Below, one piece after another: positions 11,673 to 23,539 of a DNA stretch of 64,000 nucleotides. Source of the stretch: Areca catechu (lineage: Eukaryota > Streptophyta > Magnoliopsida > Arecales > Arecaceae). The stretch's first letter is position 1; each line of letters starts with the position of its first letter. The notes beneath the pieces are model-generated. The model saw nothing but the letters and a program-made list of their open reading frames with translations. It was not told where the DNA came from and did no database searches. A program made the position numbers and the translations under genes. The stretch is taken from positions 34,154,501-34,218,500 of the forward strand of contig CM038043.1 of assembly GCA_021397845.1 (NCBI GenBank). Direction: 5' to 3'.

Positions 11673-12494
11673 TGACGATGGGAGCATGGACTGTGGCTTG
11701 ATGGAGATGGGAAGGAAGCAACGGTCGACGACGGAGAAGTGGCATGATGGGAAGGAAACCATGGGGGCATCTTGGGTGGCGATGGGGATAACATGGGGAC
11801 GACGGTGATATTGGAATGAAGATGGTCTATGAAAAAGGGGCTATATACTGAGCGGCAGTCCATGGTGGATCGATTACTCTAAAATCTATGCTAGGCTTGA
11901 TTTTTATTTTTTACTTGATTTTGGATCCGTTTGAACTCTAATTTGAGTGCCATTTGATTTCTTGGATTCTACAGATTGAGCTTTTTCCATCTTTAAATAT
12001 CTTTTTTTTAAAATGCTAGCAAAAGTATTAATTCTTAAAAAATAAAGATTAATTAATATATATTTTAATTCTTAAAATTGGAATATTTAATAGAATTATT
12101 AGTAGACATCCATGTGACTTCTCATGATGGTCATGCTTAGTACCGTCGTTCTCTAATGACCACCAATACTCTCGCTCTAGTGTCTCCACAATGTAGACTC
12201 GAGACTTGTCTATCCTAAAATGGAAGCAATCTGTGCATCGATCAAACCTGATCAATCACCATCCTCATGATATCCTACGATCTGGAATATTTAGGAATTA
12301 ATCTATGATGACACATATCTCAAATTCTCAACTCTTGAGAATATATGTCATTGTCCATTTATTTCTTGGATGATACATGGACACATATACTACATGGATA
12401 TAAAATAGCCCAAATTAGATATTCAATATAATTTTATATCCTAGAAATAAAAATATATGTTAGTCAGATTGGCTTCTAGGGTATACATCTAATA

Positions 12495-12895
12495 ATCTTT
12501 TACTTGCACTAAAATTAATCAGCCATACACTTTAGCCCCATCAATATATGCTTCAGTTTTAGCTAGCCAAAGCTTACTAAGCTAGTAGGTCTATCAAATC
12601 TCATATGGACTCTACTCTTTGCACCTTAATAAGGTAGTCATGAATTGAATCATCGCTCTATGTATTCGAACTTCTGGTGAGACGTTGGTTCTAGCTAGAG
12701 CTAAAGTACCATGGTTCCTATAATAGAGTGTTATGTCATCTCATTACCTTTTCTCATGTTTGTAATAATCTATAAACTAGAATATATCCTTACACCCTAA
12801 AGATGATGATTAGTTAACCTCTCTAGTTAAACCTTTAATAATTGGTTCCAAACCATCATTATTTAAGAATACATCATATGTATCCTTATTTCTTC
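12495..12895 (-). pseudogene. 3' end of copia pol (RNase H end) of D
   Basis: On the minus strand the last coding stretch reads MGLKCMADQF shortly before a stop and the PPT, matching the usual end of copia polyproteins near their 3' LTR. Upstream of it the sequence is full of stops. It continues the pol remnant at 16207-17780, from which it is separated by element I (TSD AATTC on both sides). It is inactive. Domain identity rests on position and short motif resemblance only. Confidence 0.4.
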
Positions 12896-12900
12896 AATTC
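12896..12900. repeat. TSD AATTC, left copy (element I)
   Basis: AATTC immediately precedes the left LTR of I and recurs at 16207-16211, immediately after the right LTR. Confidence 0.8.
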
Positions 12901-13616
12901 TGTTAGAGCCAGATCACCCCCATGAAAACCTAGGATCCTCCTTGATGCCATCATGGCGGAAAGGGAACTCACGATCTGGGAAGAGATGGGGCACACTGTC
13001 CACTCCTATCGTGGAGGCGCACCCCCATGGGGCTGAACACATGAGAGAGAACCAAGGAGAGGGAGAGGAGGAATGATGGCTGGGAAGAAAGAGCGCTGTT
13101 ATTTCCTCTTATTCAAATAATCCCTAATACATGTATATATAGTCATACAAGAATAGGTCAAAAACCTACTCAGAAAACTCCCCCCCAGGCCAACTCACGG
13201 AAGTCTGAATCCCATTAAACGAGTCGACTCATCCAGATCACGAGTCAGCTCGTTGACATTCGAGTCGACTCGAACACCTGATAGTCGACTCATCCAGAAC
13301 ATCCTCCTTGCTGTTGACCTGCAGGAGTCGGCTCCTGCAGTGACGGAGCCGACTTGATCCATCCGAGTTGACTCCTATAGAATCCGAGCAAACTCCAACC
13401 CTCAAGATCCCCAAACCCAGATCTCGAGCCCGTGGAGTGCCGAACTCCACCCTACGACCAAACCCGTCCTAGACACTCATGAATACATCATGAGTCCCCT
13501 GGAACACCTCCAGGAACTGCTTGGCATGCCTCCAAGCACCCAGGGATCGCCTCTAGCATCCTTGCCATGGCATCCCAAGTCTCTCCAAGGCTTGGGAGCA
13601 CCACACAAACCCTACA
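12901..13616 (-). repeat. Left (3') LTR of I
   Basis: Begins TGTTAGAGCC and ends CCTACA. It shares long stretches with 15496-16206, such as GATGCCATCATGGC, CATGAATACATCATGAGTCC and GCACCCAGGGATCGCCTC. Around 13220-13290 it has repeated GAGTCGACTC palindromes and TCATCCAGA words. Confidence 0.85.
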
Positions 13617-15495
13617 ATCTCTACCTTGGTGCTCCTAAGCTTTGGCAAATCGGGCAATATCCTCCTGCACAACCTTGCTGTAACTGCATGTCCTGACAGC
13701 CTCTTATGCGAATCTACTTGCCTCTGCCAATACCCTTCAACTGTTGCATGCCCTTGGAGGCCTTTGGGATGATCACCTCCACAATGAACTTCCTTGCTTA
13801 TATCCTGGCACCATGATTGTAGCTTTCCTTCTACCTGGTAATTGCATCAGTATGTTCCCTGGACTTCCTTAAAGAGAACCCAGCGAACCTGAACTGGCAC
13901 TCACTATAAATGGAGCTCTACCTGACACAATCTCCTCAGAGCCATGCCAAACTCCGTACACTTTTCTCCACCTGGCTAAGTGCACCCTTGGCGCTCATAC
14001 TAGGATGTGTTTTCGCTGCACCTCCCACTCTAAACTCGTGTCGAATCCTGCTCCCCATGAAGCCATCTCTCACTGGTGCTCCACCTGAAACTGAAGTCCC
14101 CCTAATGCCACAGAAAGAAACCTAAAGGCCAGTAACTCAACGCTACCCTGCTGAGCTTGCACCTGAACCTCGTACCCAGTCGCTACCTCCTCGGACCCTC
14201 CGCATCACCACTGACCCCTCCGAGACCATTTCAGATACTCTAAACCCTGCAGGAACCTCTGAAACCAGGAGCTTATCCCAACTCCTCTATCCCAGCAACT
14301 GAACCCAGCAACCATCTCCACTTGGCTGCTCCATCATGTCCCAGCCTGTCTCCTAACTGCATGATATCCTTGGAGCTCCCTGAGACCTGTCCCCGATCTC
14401 CCTGAGCTACCATCTCCATCAGCTCCAGTCTCTGTCCCTAGGCCAATATCGCCATACCAGGTCACTCTAGACTGCACAATACCCCAGGCGCTCCTTGAGA
14501 CTATCTTTATATCCTATAGCTACCTCTGGCACCACCTCTACTGATGTACTTTGGTCTTCCTGAGATATCCATCTCCCGAGACCTCCCTGGCACTCCCTAA
14601 GACCTGTCCCCGGACTCCTTGAGCTTCCATCTCCATCAACTCTAGTCTCTGTCCCTAGGCCAATATCGCCATACCAGGACACTCCAGATGCCTGATACCC
14701 CCAGTGCTCCCTGAGACTGTCTCCGTCTCCCTAAGATACCACTAGCATCACCTCTACCGATATGCTCCGATGGTTGCATGCAACCCATGCCGCGCCACCG
14801 GTGGCTTCCTGCTACTGTGCCACGCCCTATCTGCTCCGATCGGGACCATGCATCACCTCTGATGACTTCACGCCATCGAGCCTCGCCTTTGGTGAACTGC
14901 CCTTCACCATGCCTGGCCTGATTTGCTCTGATCGGGACCAACGAGATCACCATGCTTCGCTATGCCCGGCATTGACGTGCTTGCACTACCATCATCTCCT
15001 CCATCGAGCCCGAGCCCCTGTGCTGCCCTGTGATTGACGAGCCTGAACCCGAGCCCATCCACGGAGCCCGCGCCATCCATCGAGCCCTTCCACTGAGCCT
15101 TTTGCTGCTGAGCCTTGCAATCGATGAACCTGTGCAACGATCTCCTCGTGCTCGGCATCTTGCACCCACGGCAGCCTCCTCTTTCACAGACCTTCTCCAT
15201 CTCAATAACGAGGACCGCATCCTCATCATGCTACCATCGGATCCGACAAGGGTGATGCCCTCAAGTCCTTTCCACTGGTACTCCATCCAGACCAGTGCCA
15301 CCGACGTCACATCTCTCTGTTTCCAGGGAGGGCAGCAAGCCCTCACCTCCAAATCTCGACACCAGACATTTGCACCACATGATTGTCAACCTCCTCCAGA
15401 CCTCATCACCAGAGATCTGCATGCCGTAACATCATGATGTCCTCTTCCGCTCTTCCTTCATGCCATCACATCAAGATCGGCTTTGATACCAAATG
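13617..15495 (-). other. Internal region of I, no recognised coding domain
   Basis: GC-rich compared with its surroundings. A block of roughly 85 bp around 14384-14465 (ending TCGCCATACCAGGTCACTC) recurs with changes at about 14611-14690, giving a partial direct repeat spaced about 225 bp apart. Open stretches occur on both strands, for example 14960-15352 (-) and 15030-15437 (+), but none shows a known motif. They may simply reflect the base composition. Confidence 0.5.
15481..15493 (-). other. Primer-binding site of I (minus strand)
   Basis: On the minus strand TGGTATCAAAGCC lies two bases from the right LTR. It differs from the common initiator-Met PBS at one base. Confidence 0.7.
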
Positions 15496-16206
15496 TTGGA
15501 GCAATATCGCTCCCACAAAAACCCAGGATCCCCCTTGATGCCATCATGGCAGAAAGGGAACTCACGATTAGGGAAGAGATGGGGCACATCGTCCGCTCCC
15601 ATCATAGAGGCGCGCCCCCATGGGGCTGAACACACGAGAGAGAACCAAGGAGAGGAAGAGGAGGAATGACGGCTGGGGAGAAAGAGCGTTGTTATTTCCT
15701 CTCATTCAAATAATCTCTAATATATATATATATAGCCATACAAGAATAGGTCAAAACCCTCCTCAGAAAACTCCCCCCAGGACAACTCATGGAAATCTGA
15801 ATCCCGTCAGATGAGTTGACTTGTCCGGATCACGAGTCAGCTCGTTGACATTTGAGTCGACTCACACCTGAGAGTCGACTCGTCCAGAATATCCTCCTTG
15901 CTGTTGACCTATAGGAGTTGGCTCCTATAGTGACCAAGCCGACTCAATCCATCCGAGTCGACTCCTACAGAACCCAAGCCAACTCCAACCCTTAAGATCC
16001 CCAAACCTGGATCTTGAGCCCATGGAGTGCCAAACTCCACCCTAGGACCAAACCCATCATAGACACCCATGAATACATCATGAGTCCCCTAGAACACCTC
16101 TAGGAACTACTCGGCATGCCTCCAAGCACCCAGGGATCGCCTCCGCATCCCTGTCATGGCTTCCCAAGTTTCTCCAAGGCTTGGAAGTAACATACAAAAC
16201 CCTATA
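15496..16206 (-). repeat. Right (5') LTR of I
   Basis: Begins TGTTGGAGC and ends CCTATA, where the other copy ends CCTACA. It is homologous over its full length to 12901-13616. The TA end is a C-to-T change at the terminal CA. Confidence 0.85.
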
Positions 16207-16211
16207 AATTC
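16207..16211. repeat. TSD AATTC, right copy (element I)
   Basis: Exact copy of 12896-12900, immediately after the right LTR of I. Confidence 0.8.
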
Positions 16212-17780
16212 TCCATCTCTTAAAACCTAAAACATGTATTTAGTACTTTTCAAGTATTAATGAATGTATCATAGTTATCTAGCACTCATAACCTAGGTTC
16301 TACTAACATTTGCTCATGACAATCATAGCAAAATCAGATTATGTACATAGCAAAGTTTATATAAAGCTCTTATAGTCAAAGCTCAAAAGGATCTAGCCCA
16401 TATTAAAATCTCCTCAAATATGTTAAGGCACATTTAAAGATCAATTCATTGCTTAAAGAGTCAAGTTCTTAATTGGATTTTCAGGCTGAACATCTTCAAG
16501 ATTTTCTTAATGTGTATTTTACGATAGACTTAGCATCCTCCTTGGTCTATCTCATAAACCTACATCCCAAATGTAGGATACTTTTTAAAGATTTTTATTG
16601 AAGAATACTTAGATAATTATAACCTAACTTAAGTCAACATAGGAATCTCATTCCTGATATGAGAAATTATTCTCATACAATGCAGAAATTACATACTCCT
16701 ACTAATCTTTTGTAAATATATAGTTACTCTTTTCATTCTTGGTAGAAGCAAACTATTTGATCATGTCATAAAACAATAATCCAATTCTAAGCTTTTTGCT
16801 TTAGTCATTTATATACCCCTTTGCAAATTGGACCTTGCGATCTCATCACTATCCATTAACCTGATCTATTATGGTTAACTATAATAGCATCTAGTATGAA
16901 TTTTAGCATGGTCACATGTGAAAAGATTTTCATATTCAATGCTGACTGTAACCTTTCACCAAGCCTTGCCTTATAGATCTCCATCTATTTTTCTTTATAG
17001 ATCTATTATATCCATTAGGTACTATACCTTTTATGGATCTATTAAGGTCCATACTAGGTTGAAGCACATCAAGTCTAACTTTATGAGATTCAACCATTTC
17101 TTAGAAACGACGTCTTACATCACCTTGTTGTAGGTTACTGGGATCATCTGTATATTTCCTTTTCTTCCAAAAAAAACTTTTTATAAACTTTGTAAGCATA
17201 CCTATGTACTTTTTGAGGATGGGAGATCCTACTAAACTTATGAGGTGGAAGAGGACTAATGTACTAGCTTACTAAAAGGGTTTTATAGATTCTGTGGCCC
17301 TTTGTTCTTCTAAGACTATCTCTTGAGCTTAATCATCCTCCCACTACTATATTTAGTTTAAACTATTTAATCATGAATATAGATATTGGGTTACAACCTT
17401 TTGTGATTTATTGGAAAGATGTATCCTAGTAGCTCTTTAGGATATAGAACATCAATGACCTAATCTTTAACTATCCACCTATATCTCATATAAGTGTGAT
17501 AAAAAGGATTTAGAGTAAACACAATTAAATAGCTTGATTGAGTTATGTAATCAAGTCCTTAAAGATAATTAGTGATTCTCGTAATGGATTGAACCATATC
17601 TAATATGATTCAATTTATCTGCTTAGACACCTATTGAGCTTGAGATGTAAGAGGAGTCCATTGTAAGACTACATCGAACAACTTGAGATGATTTTGGAAA
17701 TCTCCTCTAAGATATTTACTTTCTTGATCTAATCAAAGAACCTTAACAAGCTTTTCTTGGTTTGCATGTTGAATCTACTA
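16207..17780 (-). pseudogene. Copia pol remnant of D: integrase core, RT, start of RNase H
   Basis: Conceptual translation of the minus strand, across several frameshifts and stops, gives the copia domain order. Near 17600-17780 lie KSLLRFFD then VVLQWTPLTSQAQ and ILDMVQSI, the integrase core and its usual downstream segment. Near 17450-17520 is HLYEIW. RT-end motifs IRNEIPMLT, VYEIDQGGC and IHIKKILKMFSL lie at about 16500-16660. ALYKLCYVHNLILL near 16330-16370 matches the position of the conserved post-RT 'YAM-CTRPDI' block. Every frame is broken, so it is non-functional. Element I cut it at 16206. Confidence 0.65.
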
Positions 17781-20751
17781 CACACATTAATATGTACCTG
17801 GGCTAGCATATCATCTCACAGGATATCTTAGATCCCATAACACTCACTAATAGCTTGCAGATGTATATATGCAAGTAAAGACTGACAATTATAAAATTAT
17901 CTGAACCTAATTCATTTTAAAATAAATAGATCAATGATTTCATGATAAATAGAAATCAAATTTTTGAAATCAGTAGTTAAAACTTCTATGAGTAGCTAAC
18001 ATACCTTCCAAAGGGTGTGTCCTATTTATTCTTTAAGGATTAAGTACATGAGACAATGCCTATGGTCATTGATCTTTAAAGTGGAAATAACTTTCTATTA
18101 TGAATGACCACTGCATGGAAGATCTAATCTATTATTTATTAAAAGTCTCTTTTCCAATTAGACTCTCTTTTAATAAGAGAAGGTCTACTTCGCATCAAGA
18201 AGTATGTCCCTTGAACCTTTTAAGATCCTATAATAATCACCAATTTATTGACCTAATTATCTTAATCTTATTCAAATGATAGTTTATAATAAACTATACA
18301 TATGAATTAGACAAAGATAGCTAGATCAAATCTATTTATAATCCTTATGCATCAACATGCCGAGATTCTCAAGCTCTAAATCCTTAATCATTATCAAATA
18401 ATGACCATGGATTAAGCACTTAGGTTAGCTAGAATAGCTTAGTAACATAGGACAATCCTAGTTGATTGCTATACTCAGCCTATCTAATTAATTTCTAAAT
18501 TAAGTCAGACTATATAATAGGTTTAGGTTAATCAATTGATTAAAGAATTAAGAGGATTGGAAGTTGACTTTAATCCACAGAGAGTAAAGATTTAAGTTAG
18601 ATAATTGTATGTAATCTTAAATTAATTCTAGAAACTTTAAGAAATAAATTAAGCTCCCACTATTTTATGGATCTCTCACACTTCTCAGTGGAGATGTGAA
18701 ACCCTTACACGACTAGGATTCCTAGTGGATACTATGGCCCATTAATTTCATGTACCTCACCACACAATTATTGATAATATGTAAACTAATAAGTGGATAA
18801 GTCTTGTCCAATGCTTCTTAAACATGTTATAATAACTCAGTCTCTAAGTCATATGGACTCATTAATTGTTATTGCCCACACTCCCTAGTTAAGTCAGACC
18901 CACTATTAATGCAAAATGAAGCCATCGTTGGGTCCCTAACCGTGCCCAGTTATTGGGCCCAACCCCGTACTTATCCCACAACATCTATATTAATAGAGTG
19001 GTTGCTCCCCCTCGATGCAACTGAACCACTATACCCAGCCAAGAATAATCAATACCCAAGAGATGCTTACAGTTCTACAATAGTGGAAGACCCATGACTT
19101 AATATATATGAGGAGATTTAGATCTCTACTTTATTAGTCAACACAATCTCATGTCTGACTAAGCTTCTGACTAAACTAATTTAGGTTAGTTCAATTTAAA
19201 AATCCTTTCACAATTCTTCTTCATGAGTCAAATCAAGTGGCACCCCTACACGTCATAAGAAAATTTCATCAAATGAAAAGAGAGGGCCTTTAAACCCTAC
19301 TTGCTCTTATGATCGGATGGCCATGGTGATATGCTCAATCTAAGTACTAAGCTAAAGGGTCATATCATATATGAAATAAGGTTTAAGACACACATCTATA
19401 TCTATCTAACCAAATTTGAGTCGACAAATCTCATGTCTGACTAACCTGGTTTATGTCAGCACATTTAATGTCTGACTAACCTAGTTTAGGTTAGCACATC
19501 AAATCTGATACACCTGGATTAGGTCATCACATCTCATGTCTAGCTAGTTTAGATCCGCACATTTCATGTCTCAGTGATTTGGTTTAGATTATAGCTTAAT
19601 TAGTCAACATATCTTATGTCTAGCTAATCAAGATGGCATGGGTGAACTCAAATCAATAAGCAACCTAATTTAAAATATAATCAACCAAATTGGCCATGTA
19701 AGTAAGATCAATAGGAGAGTTTCACTATTTAACCTCTTTCCTAGGTACTAATTAAGTTGATCAAGTAAGATTTAGCCCTAATTAAAAACCATGATCGAAG
19801 CTTACCATAGACACTAACTGATTTATCAATTTCAAATTGGTCAGCTTAATCAATTCAGGCTCGACCATCGAGCCAAATCAAATCTTTAGGTCAAACAATT
19901 GATGTCAATCATATCAATCAGCTCAGATCATTAACATGGTCTTGAGCACTCGACCTAATCCTAATCAACTCTTGATTTAGTTTGATCAAGAGTTCAATCG
20001 ATTGGGTTTGACCTAATCAAAGACTAAATGTAATCCAATTGCATGACCTAATTGATTCGACCCATGCCCTATCCCTCATATTTTATGCCTTGGATTAAGA
20101 TCTTAATTCTCAATTTCACATCTATTAACCTTGATTTCAAATCTCAAATAACTAATTTAAATTATGCAAATCATTTCAAAATGGATCAATCTTGTGCTAG
20201 GACAACCTTTGCACTATAAGGGGCTAACCTTATAATAGGACAACCTTATATCAGCACAAGATTAGATCTAACCAATTATAACTTTAGACCTTTAATTAGA
20301 TGCATATGAATATGAGGGTTAGTCTAGATGTCAAAACTAATTTAAGATCTAAACTATTAGGTTTAATCATTTCATGAAAAATCCAAAGACATGAAATTTT
20401 AGACCTAGAAAATTCACCACACATGCATTCAAAAATTCATAACATTAAATTTGGAAATATTTTATAAGATCCATAAAATGAATATGAACCATGACTTAAT
20501 CTAATTCAATCTAAGAATCAAATTTTTAGATCATTTTGACCAAATTTTAGATCTAATGTAGATCTAGATTGCAGAAATTTTATATCTAAAATTTTGGTTT
20601 TCAACCAAAACTTTGAATATGAATTTCTAAAAAAAGTTCTTAATTTTCAAATATAATTTTAGATCTAAAACTTCTTCCAAGATCTAGATTTTTAAATCAA
20701 AAAAAAAATTTTTAGATCTGATTTCAGATCTATACATGTTCATGAAGTGTA
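17781..20751 (-). other. Gag and 5' region of D, nothing recognised
   Basis: By position this should hold gag, protease and the untranslated leader of D. I could not find a zinc knuckle or protease motif. The region is AT-rich with no long open frame. Repeated TCTGACTAAC-type phrases occupy about 19140-19640. Confidence 0.4.
19140..19640. repeat. Degenerate repeat of CTCATGTCTGACTAAC phrases
   Basis: ATGTCTGACTAA or close variants (ATGTCTAGCTA, TTTAGGTTAGCACAT) recur about eight times at irregular spacing of roughly 40-70 bp. This is looser than a true tandem array. It may be a decayed minisatellite in the leader of D. Confidence 0.5.
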
Positions 20752-20763
20752 GCTCTGATACCA
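20752..20763 (-). other. Primer-binding site of D (minus strand)
   Basis: The minus strand reads TGGTATCAGAGC, an exact initiator-Met PBS, next to the right LTR of D. Confidence 0.75.
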
Positions 20764-20765
20764 CT

Positions 20766-22534
20766 TAAAGGAATCTCTGACGATTCCCAGGTTACATGCA
20801 AGTTTTTTAAAAGTTTTTAATTAATTAAAATTAATTCATATTGAAAATAATAGTTTACTCTAAGTATGCATAGCAAGAACCAATCATGAATATGTTATAT
20901 AGATCTACAAGTAAAAACAAAACTATAAGTAAATCTACTCTACTTACATGTTTCTACTCCCTCTTCCAATGGATTGGATCTAGGAAAAACCTTGGGGTTC
21001 CACTAGAGTTACACTGCACCTGGCCTCTGGTGGTATTCACAAAGAGATGGCCTATTGAAGCCCAAAGGCCATTGGAGTTCTAGTACTTTGCAGGCCTCAC
21101 TTCGATGGTTAGATTGAATTTCCTTTCCATCTTTTCTTTTTCTCCATACTAAAGATCCAAGAAACAAGACCATCTCTTCTCAAGAAATCAAAGAGAAAAT
21201 ACTTTTTTCTCACAAGAACCTTTCAAGTAAGATTAAGAATAGGAGGAGGAGGGAGGGTGATGAATAATATTTTTTTCTCCCTTTGTGCGGTAGAGAAAAC
21301 AAGAAATCATATGGGGTGATAGGAAGTGAGAAGTCATCTCACACAAAATCCTAAAAGAAGTCCATGCTTAAAAAAAAAAATTGTGCCATCTCCTATTTTT
21401 TTCCTTTTCTCATGCCACACTTCATCTAATCTCCCTAGAGTCCCTTCCCATCTAAAATGAGAACAAAGGTTTTAAATCAAATTCAAACACTTAATTTAGA
21501 TGGATTAGGATAAGTAGGGAGAGAAAGACTTGGATCACCCAACAACCTTGCACACACCAAATTTCTTCCACACCATTTCTGGGAATTCACATGAAGAAGG
21601 GGCATGGCCTCCTCTTTCTTACATGCCAATCAAGGAAAAAATTAGTTTGGAGGAGAGAGAAAATTAGTTAGGATTAGTTAGAAAATAGTTAACCAACTAA
21701 ACTAACTAAATCTAACAAACTAGGAAACTAACTAACCTAATTCCTAACCAATTTAGGTTTAGGTTACATCTATAACTAATTAGGAATTATATCCTAATCA
21801 AATTAGGATCATTAAATCCAAAGATAAAAGATTAAATCTTACTACATTAAATCAAATTTAATTCACTTAGAATTAGGCAACTGTTAGGTCAAACCAAATT
21901 GTCTAGTAACATTTATAATTAGGTTAATCTAAACTCTAATTGGATTAGGGCATCATCCAAACTTGACCAAATTGAATCTAATTCAATTATATTGAGCCTA
22001 ATCATAATTAAATAATCAAATTATATAATTTAATTATAACTCTTTTAATAAAGTTCTTCATGCTAAAATTAGAATGTGCCAAATTTAGTAGGTCAGAAAA
22101 TAGTAAGTTTCAATTTGTAACCCTTACAAATTTAGATTTTTTAAATATGTAACTCTTATATATTTAGATCCAATCATGTGATTAGGATAAGTTCCTATTG
22201 TGTGTGACCCTCAAGTTTCATTTTATTTGGTAGTGAGATATACTATAATCTCTATTATAGTATCATCGAAATTTTTTGATGGACCAAATAATTTCAACTC
22301 ACCCTATTAAGGATCGTTGATCTAAAATGATCATATTGGGTTCTCACAATCACCAGTGATGCCTAGTAGCATGTAATGATAACATAGTAGAATAGAAGAA
22401 AAGAACCTCTAGGTGTAGTTACCATGTAATTAAATTTTTCTAATGAAAGTTCCAACAAGAAGCAGGTCATGGAAACTCGCCAAATCCTAAAAATTTATCA
22501 TATACCAAATTTAATTAGCTTAAGTCCAAAAACT
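20766..22534 (-). repeat. Right (5') LTR of D, truncated by element C
   Basis: Starts two bases after the PBS (TAAAGGAATC, where TG would be expected). From 21208 on it matches the left LTR at 4003. It stops abruptly at 22534 where the LTR of C begins. The missing end, which in the left copy includes 12109-12494, is not found beyond C. Confidence 0.6.
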
Positions 22535-22771
22535 TGATGTGAACTTAAGTTGTAACCGCAAGCACACGGTGTGCAAAGTAGCACATCCAGCGAGTATGGG
22601 TCAATCCCACGAGAAATTTGTATTCAAACTGTATTCTAACCCTCACCTAGATAAGCTGACAAGAACGAGCAAAAGTAAATAAATCGATGAAATAAATAAT
22701 TTAAGGATCTAGGGTTTTTGAATTTACTAGATCAATGATTTAGAAAAATATTTCTAAGATTACTTTCATAC
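22535..22771 (-). repeat. Left LTR of C, first piece
   Basis: Starts TGATGTGAACTTAAGTTG, the same as 43360 onward. It shares the CCGCAAGCACACGGTGTGCA and CAATCCCACGAGAAAT stretches with the other LTR. It ends at the insertion point of B. The last five bases, catac, are the left TSD of B. Confidence 0.9.
22767..22771. repeat. TSD of B, left copy (CATAC)
   Basis: catac at 22767-22771 corresponds to catat at 36968-36972. The intact right LTR of C reads catat at the same place, so one base has changed since insertion. Confidence 0.75.
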
Positions 22772-23142
22772 TGTTGCCGATCTCACCACCGCGGCATGTA
22801 ACTTCAGAGCTGGTGGCGGGATCAGACCGTCTCGCCTCGAGGTCTCCGGGCTCCCGAACCTACAAGACAAGGTCAGAAACCCTGGCCGGGGATCCCGGCG
22901 AGGGAGCTCCGACGGTCAAGTTAGAAAATAGCGAGATGGAACAGAGTCTCCAAGGTGGGCCCCGAAGGAGTCCCAGGATTAGAGATTATCTTAGCAAAAA
23001 AGGTCTCAGGAAGAGTGGAAATTGGGCCAAGTTCCTTCATCGAGCTTGCGCCAAGGGACCCCTCTCGGGATCTTGGATCCTGCTCTCGGTGCCTTTTCTT
23101 TTTCCAGCCTTTTTTCCCCTTACCTGGTCATCCGCTCTTCCT

Positions 23143-23154
23143 ATCCTTTTATCC
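23143..23154 (-). promoter_or_regulatory. Possible TATA-like box in LTR of B
   Basis: The minus strand reads GGATAAAAGGAT, and the same GGATAAAAGG core is at 34637-34648 in the other LTR. It lies downstream of the tandem array in the sense orientation. It is a weak match, so this is a guess. Confidence 0.25.
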
Positions 23155-23539
23155 CATCACGCTGCCTCCGACCCCCGCCCTTGGGAGGCCCCTCTTCGCT
23201 TTCACCTCCTTCTCTCCCTCTCTTTCCCCTTTCCCCTTCGGGTCCAAGAACGCGGCGACCTCCTTGTCTTGCTTGCCGAGCCCAGCGAGGAAAGGGTAGA
23301 GGGAGGAGACATCGGCCAGACTTTGGGCCGAGCGCGAGCGCTCCCTTCCCAGGCCCCAACAGCATCCATTACCGGGTCCTGTCTTGCCAGGACTTCGCCT
23401 CTCGGCTGCGGAACCTGTCGGGCCGATGTAAATGAGGTTTCGTGCGTTGCTACCGACCGTACCGGTGCTCCTCTCGGTGCACGGCACGCGCTGCTCGAGG
23501 GGCGATCTCAGAAATCGTGCCCCTGCTTCTCGGCAGCCT

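Larger units (their letters stand above)
5604..12108 (-). repeat. Athila-like LTR (K), interrupted by element A
   Basis: The proposed LTR consists of about 5604-7165 plus 11673-12108. It starts TGATCACTAG and includes a stretch ATCGTATCCTTAGGGATTG, resembling the conserved LTR stretch GGTCGATCCCACGAG of element C. It has a GATGG-rich central part and an AT-rich end with ATTAATT words like the end of C's LTR. No PBS or PPT was found beside it, so it may be a solo LTR or a fragment. Ends are estimated from TG and CA positions only, with no convincing TSD. Confidence 0.35.
4003..12494 (-). repeat. Left (3') LTR of D, in two pieces: about 4003-5603 and 12109-12494
   Basis: Sequence from 4003 matches 21208 onward closely, including the poly-purine words near 4040 and 21240 and the phrase before position 5300. 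The piece at 12109-12494 ends at the PPT junction. On the minus strand a purine-rich tract (GTGCAAGTAAAAGATTAT) is followed by the LTR start GATGTATACCCTAG, a junction type common in plant Tork/Angela copia elements. Between the pieces lie K and A. The stretch 5331-5603 holds no gene. The left edge at 4003 is abrupt, so part of the LTR has been lost. Confidence 0.5.
12901..16206 (-). mobile_element. Non-autonomous LTR retrotransposon I
   Basis: Two homologous LTRs of about 0.7 kb (12901-13616 and 15496-16206) flank about 1.9 kb. A minus-strand PBS (15481-15493) adjoins the right LTR, so transcription runs right to left. The exact 5-bp TSD AATTC shows insertion into the pol of D. The internal region has GC-rich open stretches on both strands but no recognisable gag, protease, RT or integrase. 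PBS type and host context suggest a copia derivative, which is an inference. Confidence 0.8.
4003..22534 (-). mobile_element. Ty1/copia element D (Tork/Angela-like), heavily nested and decayed
   Basis: The order on the minus strand is right LTR (20766-22534), initiator-Met PBS (20752-20763), an unrecognised gag region, integrase and RT remnants (17780 down to 16207), RNase H end (12895-12495), PPT, and left LTR (12494 down to 4003). About 1.3 kb of the two LTRs is plainly homologous (4003-5300 and 21208-22530). Element I interrupts pol. LTR K, itself holding A, interrupts the left LTR. The right LTR is cut off by element C. All coding frames contain many stops and frameshifts, so the copy is old and inactive. 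The lineage call rests on the order of domains and the LTR/PPT junction near 12494. Confidence 0.6.

Noticed and set aside
14960..15437. Overlapping 130- and 135-codon ORFs on opposite strands in I
   Set aside because: Mirror-image openness in GC-rich DNA with no motif. I could not support either as a gene.
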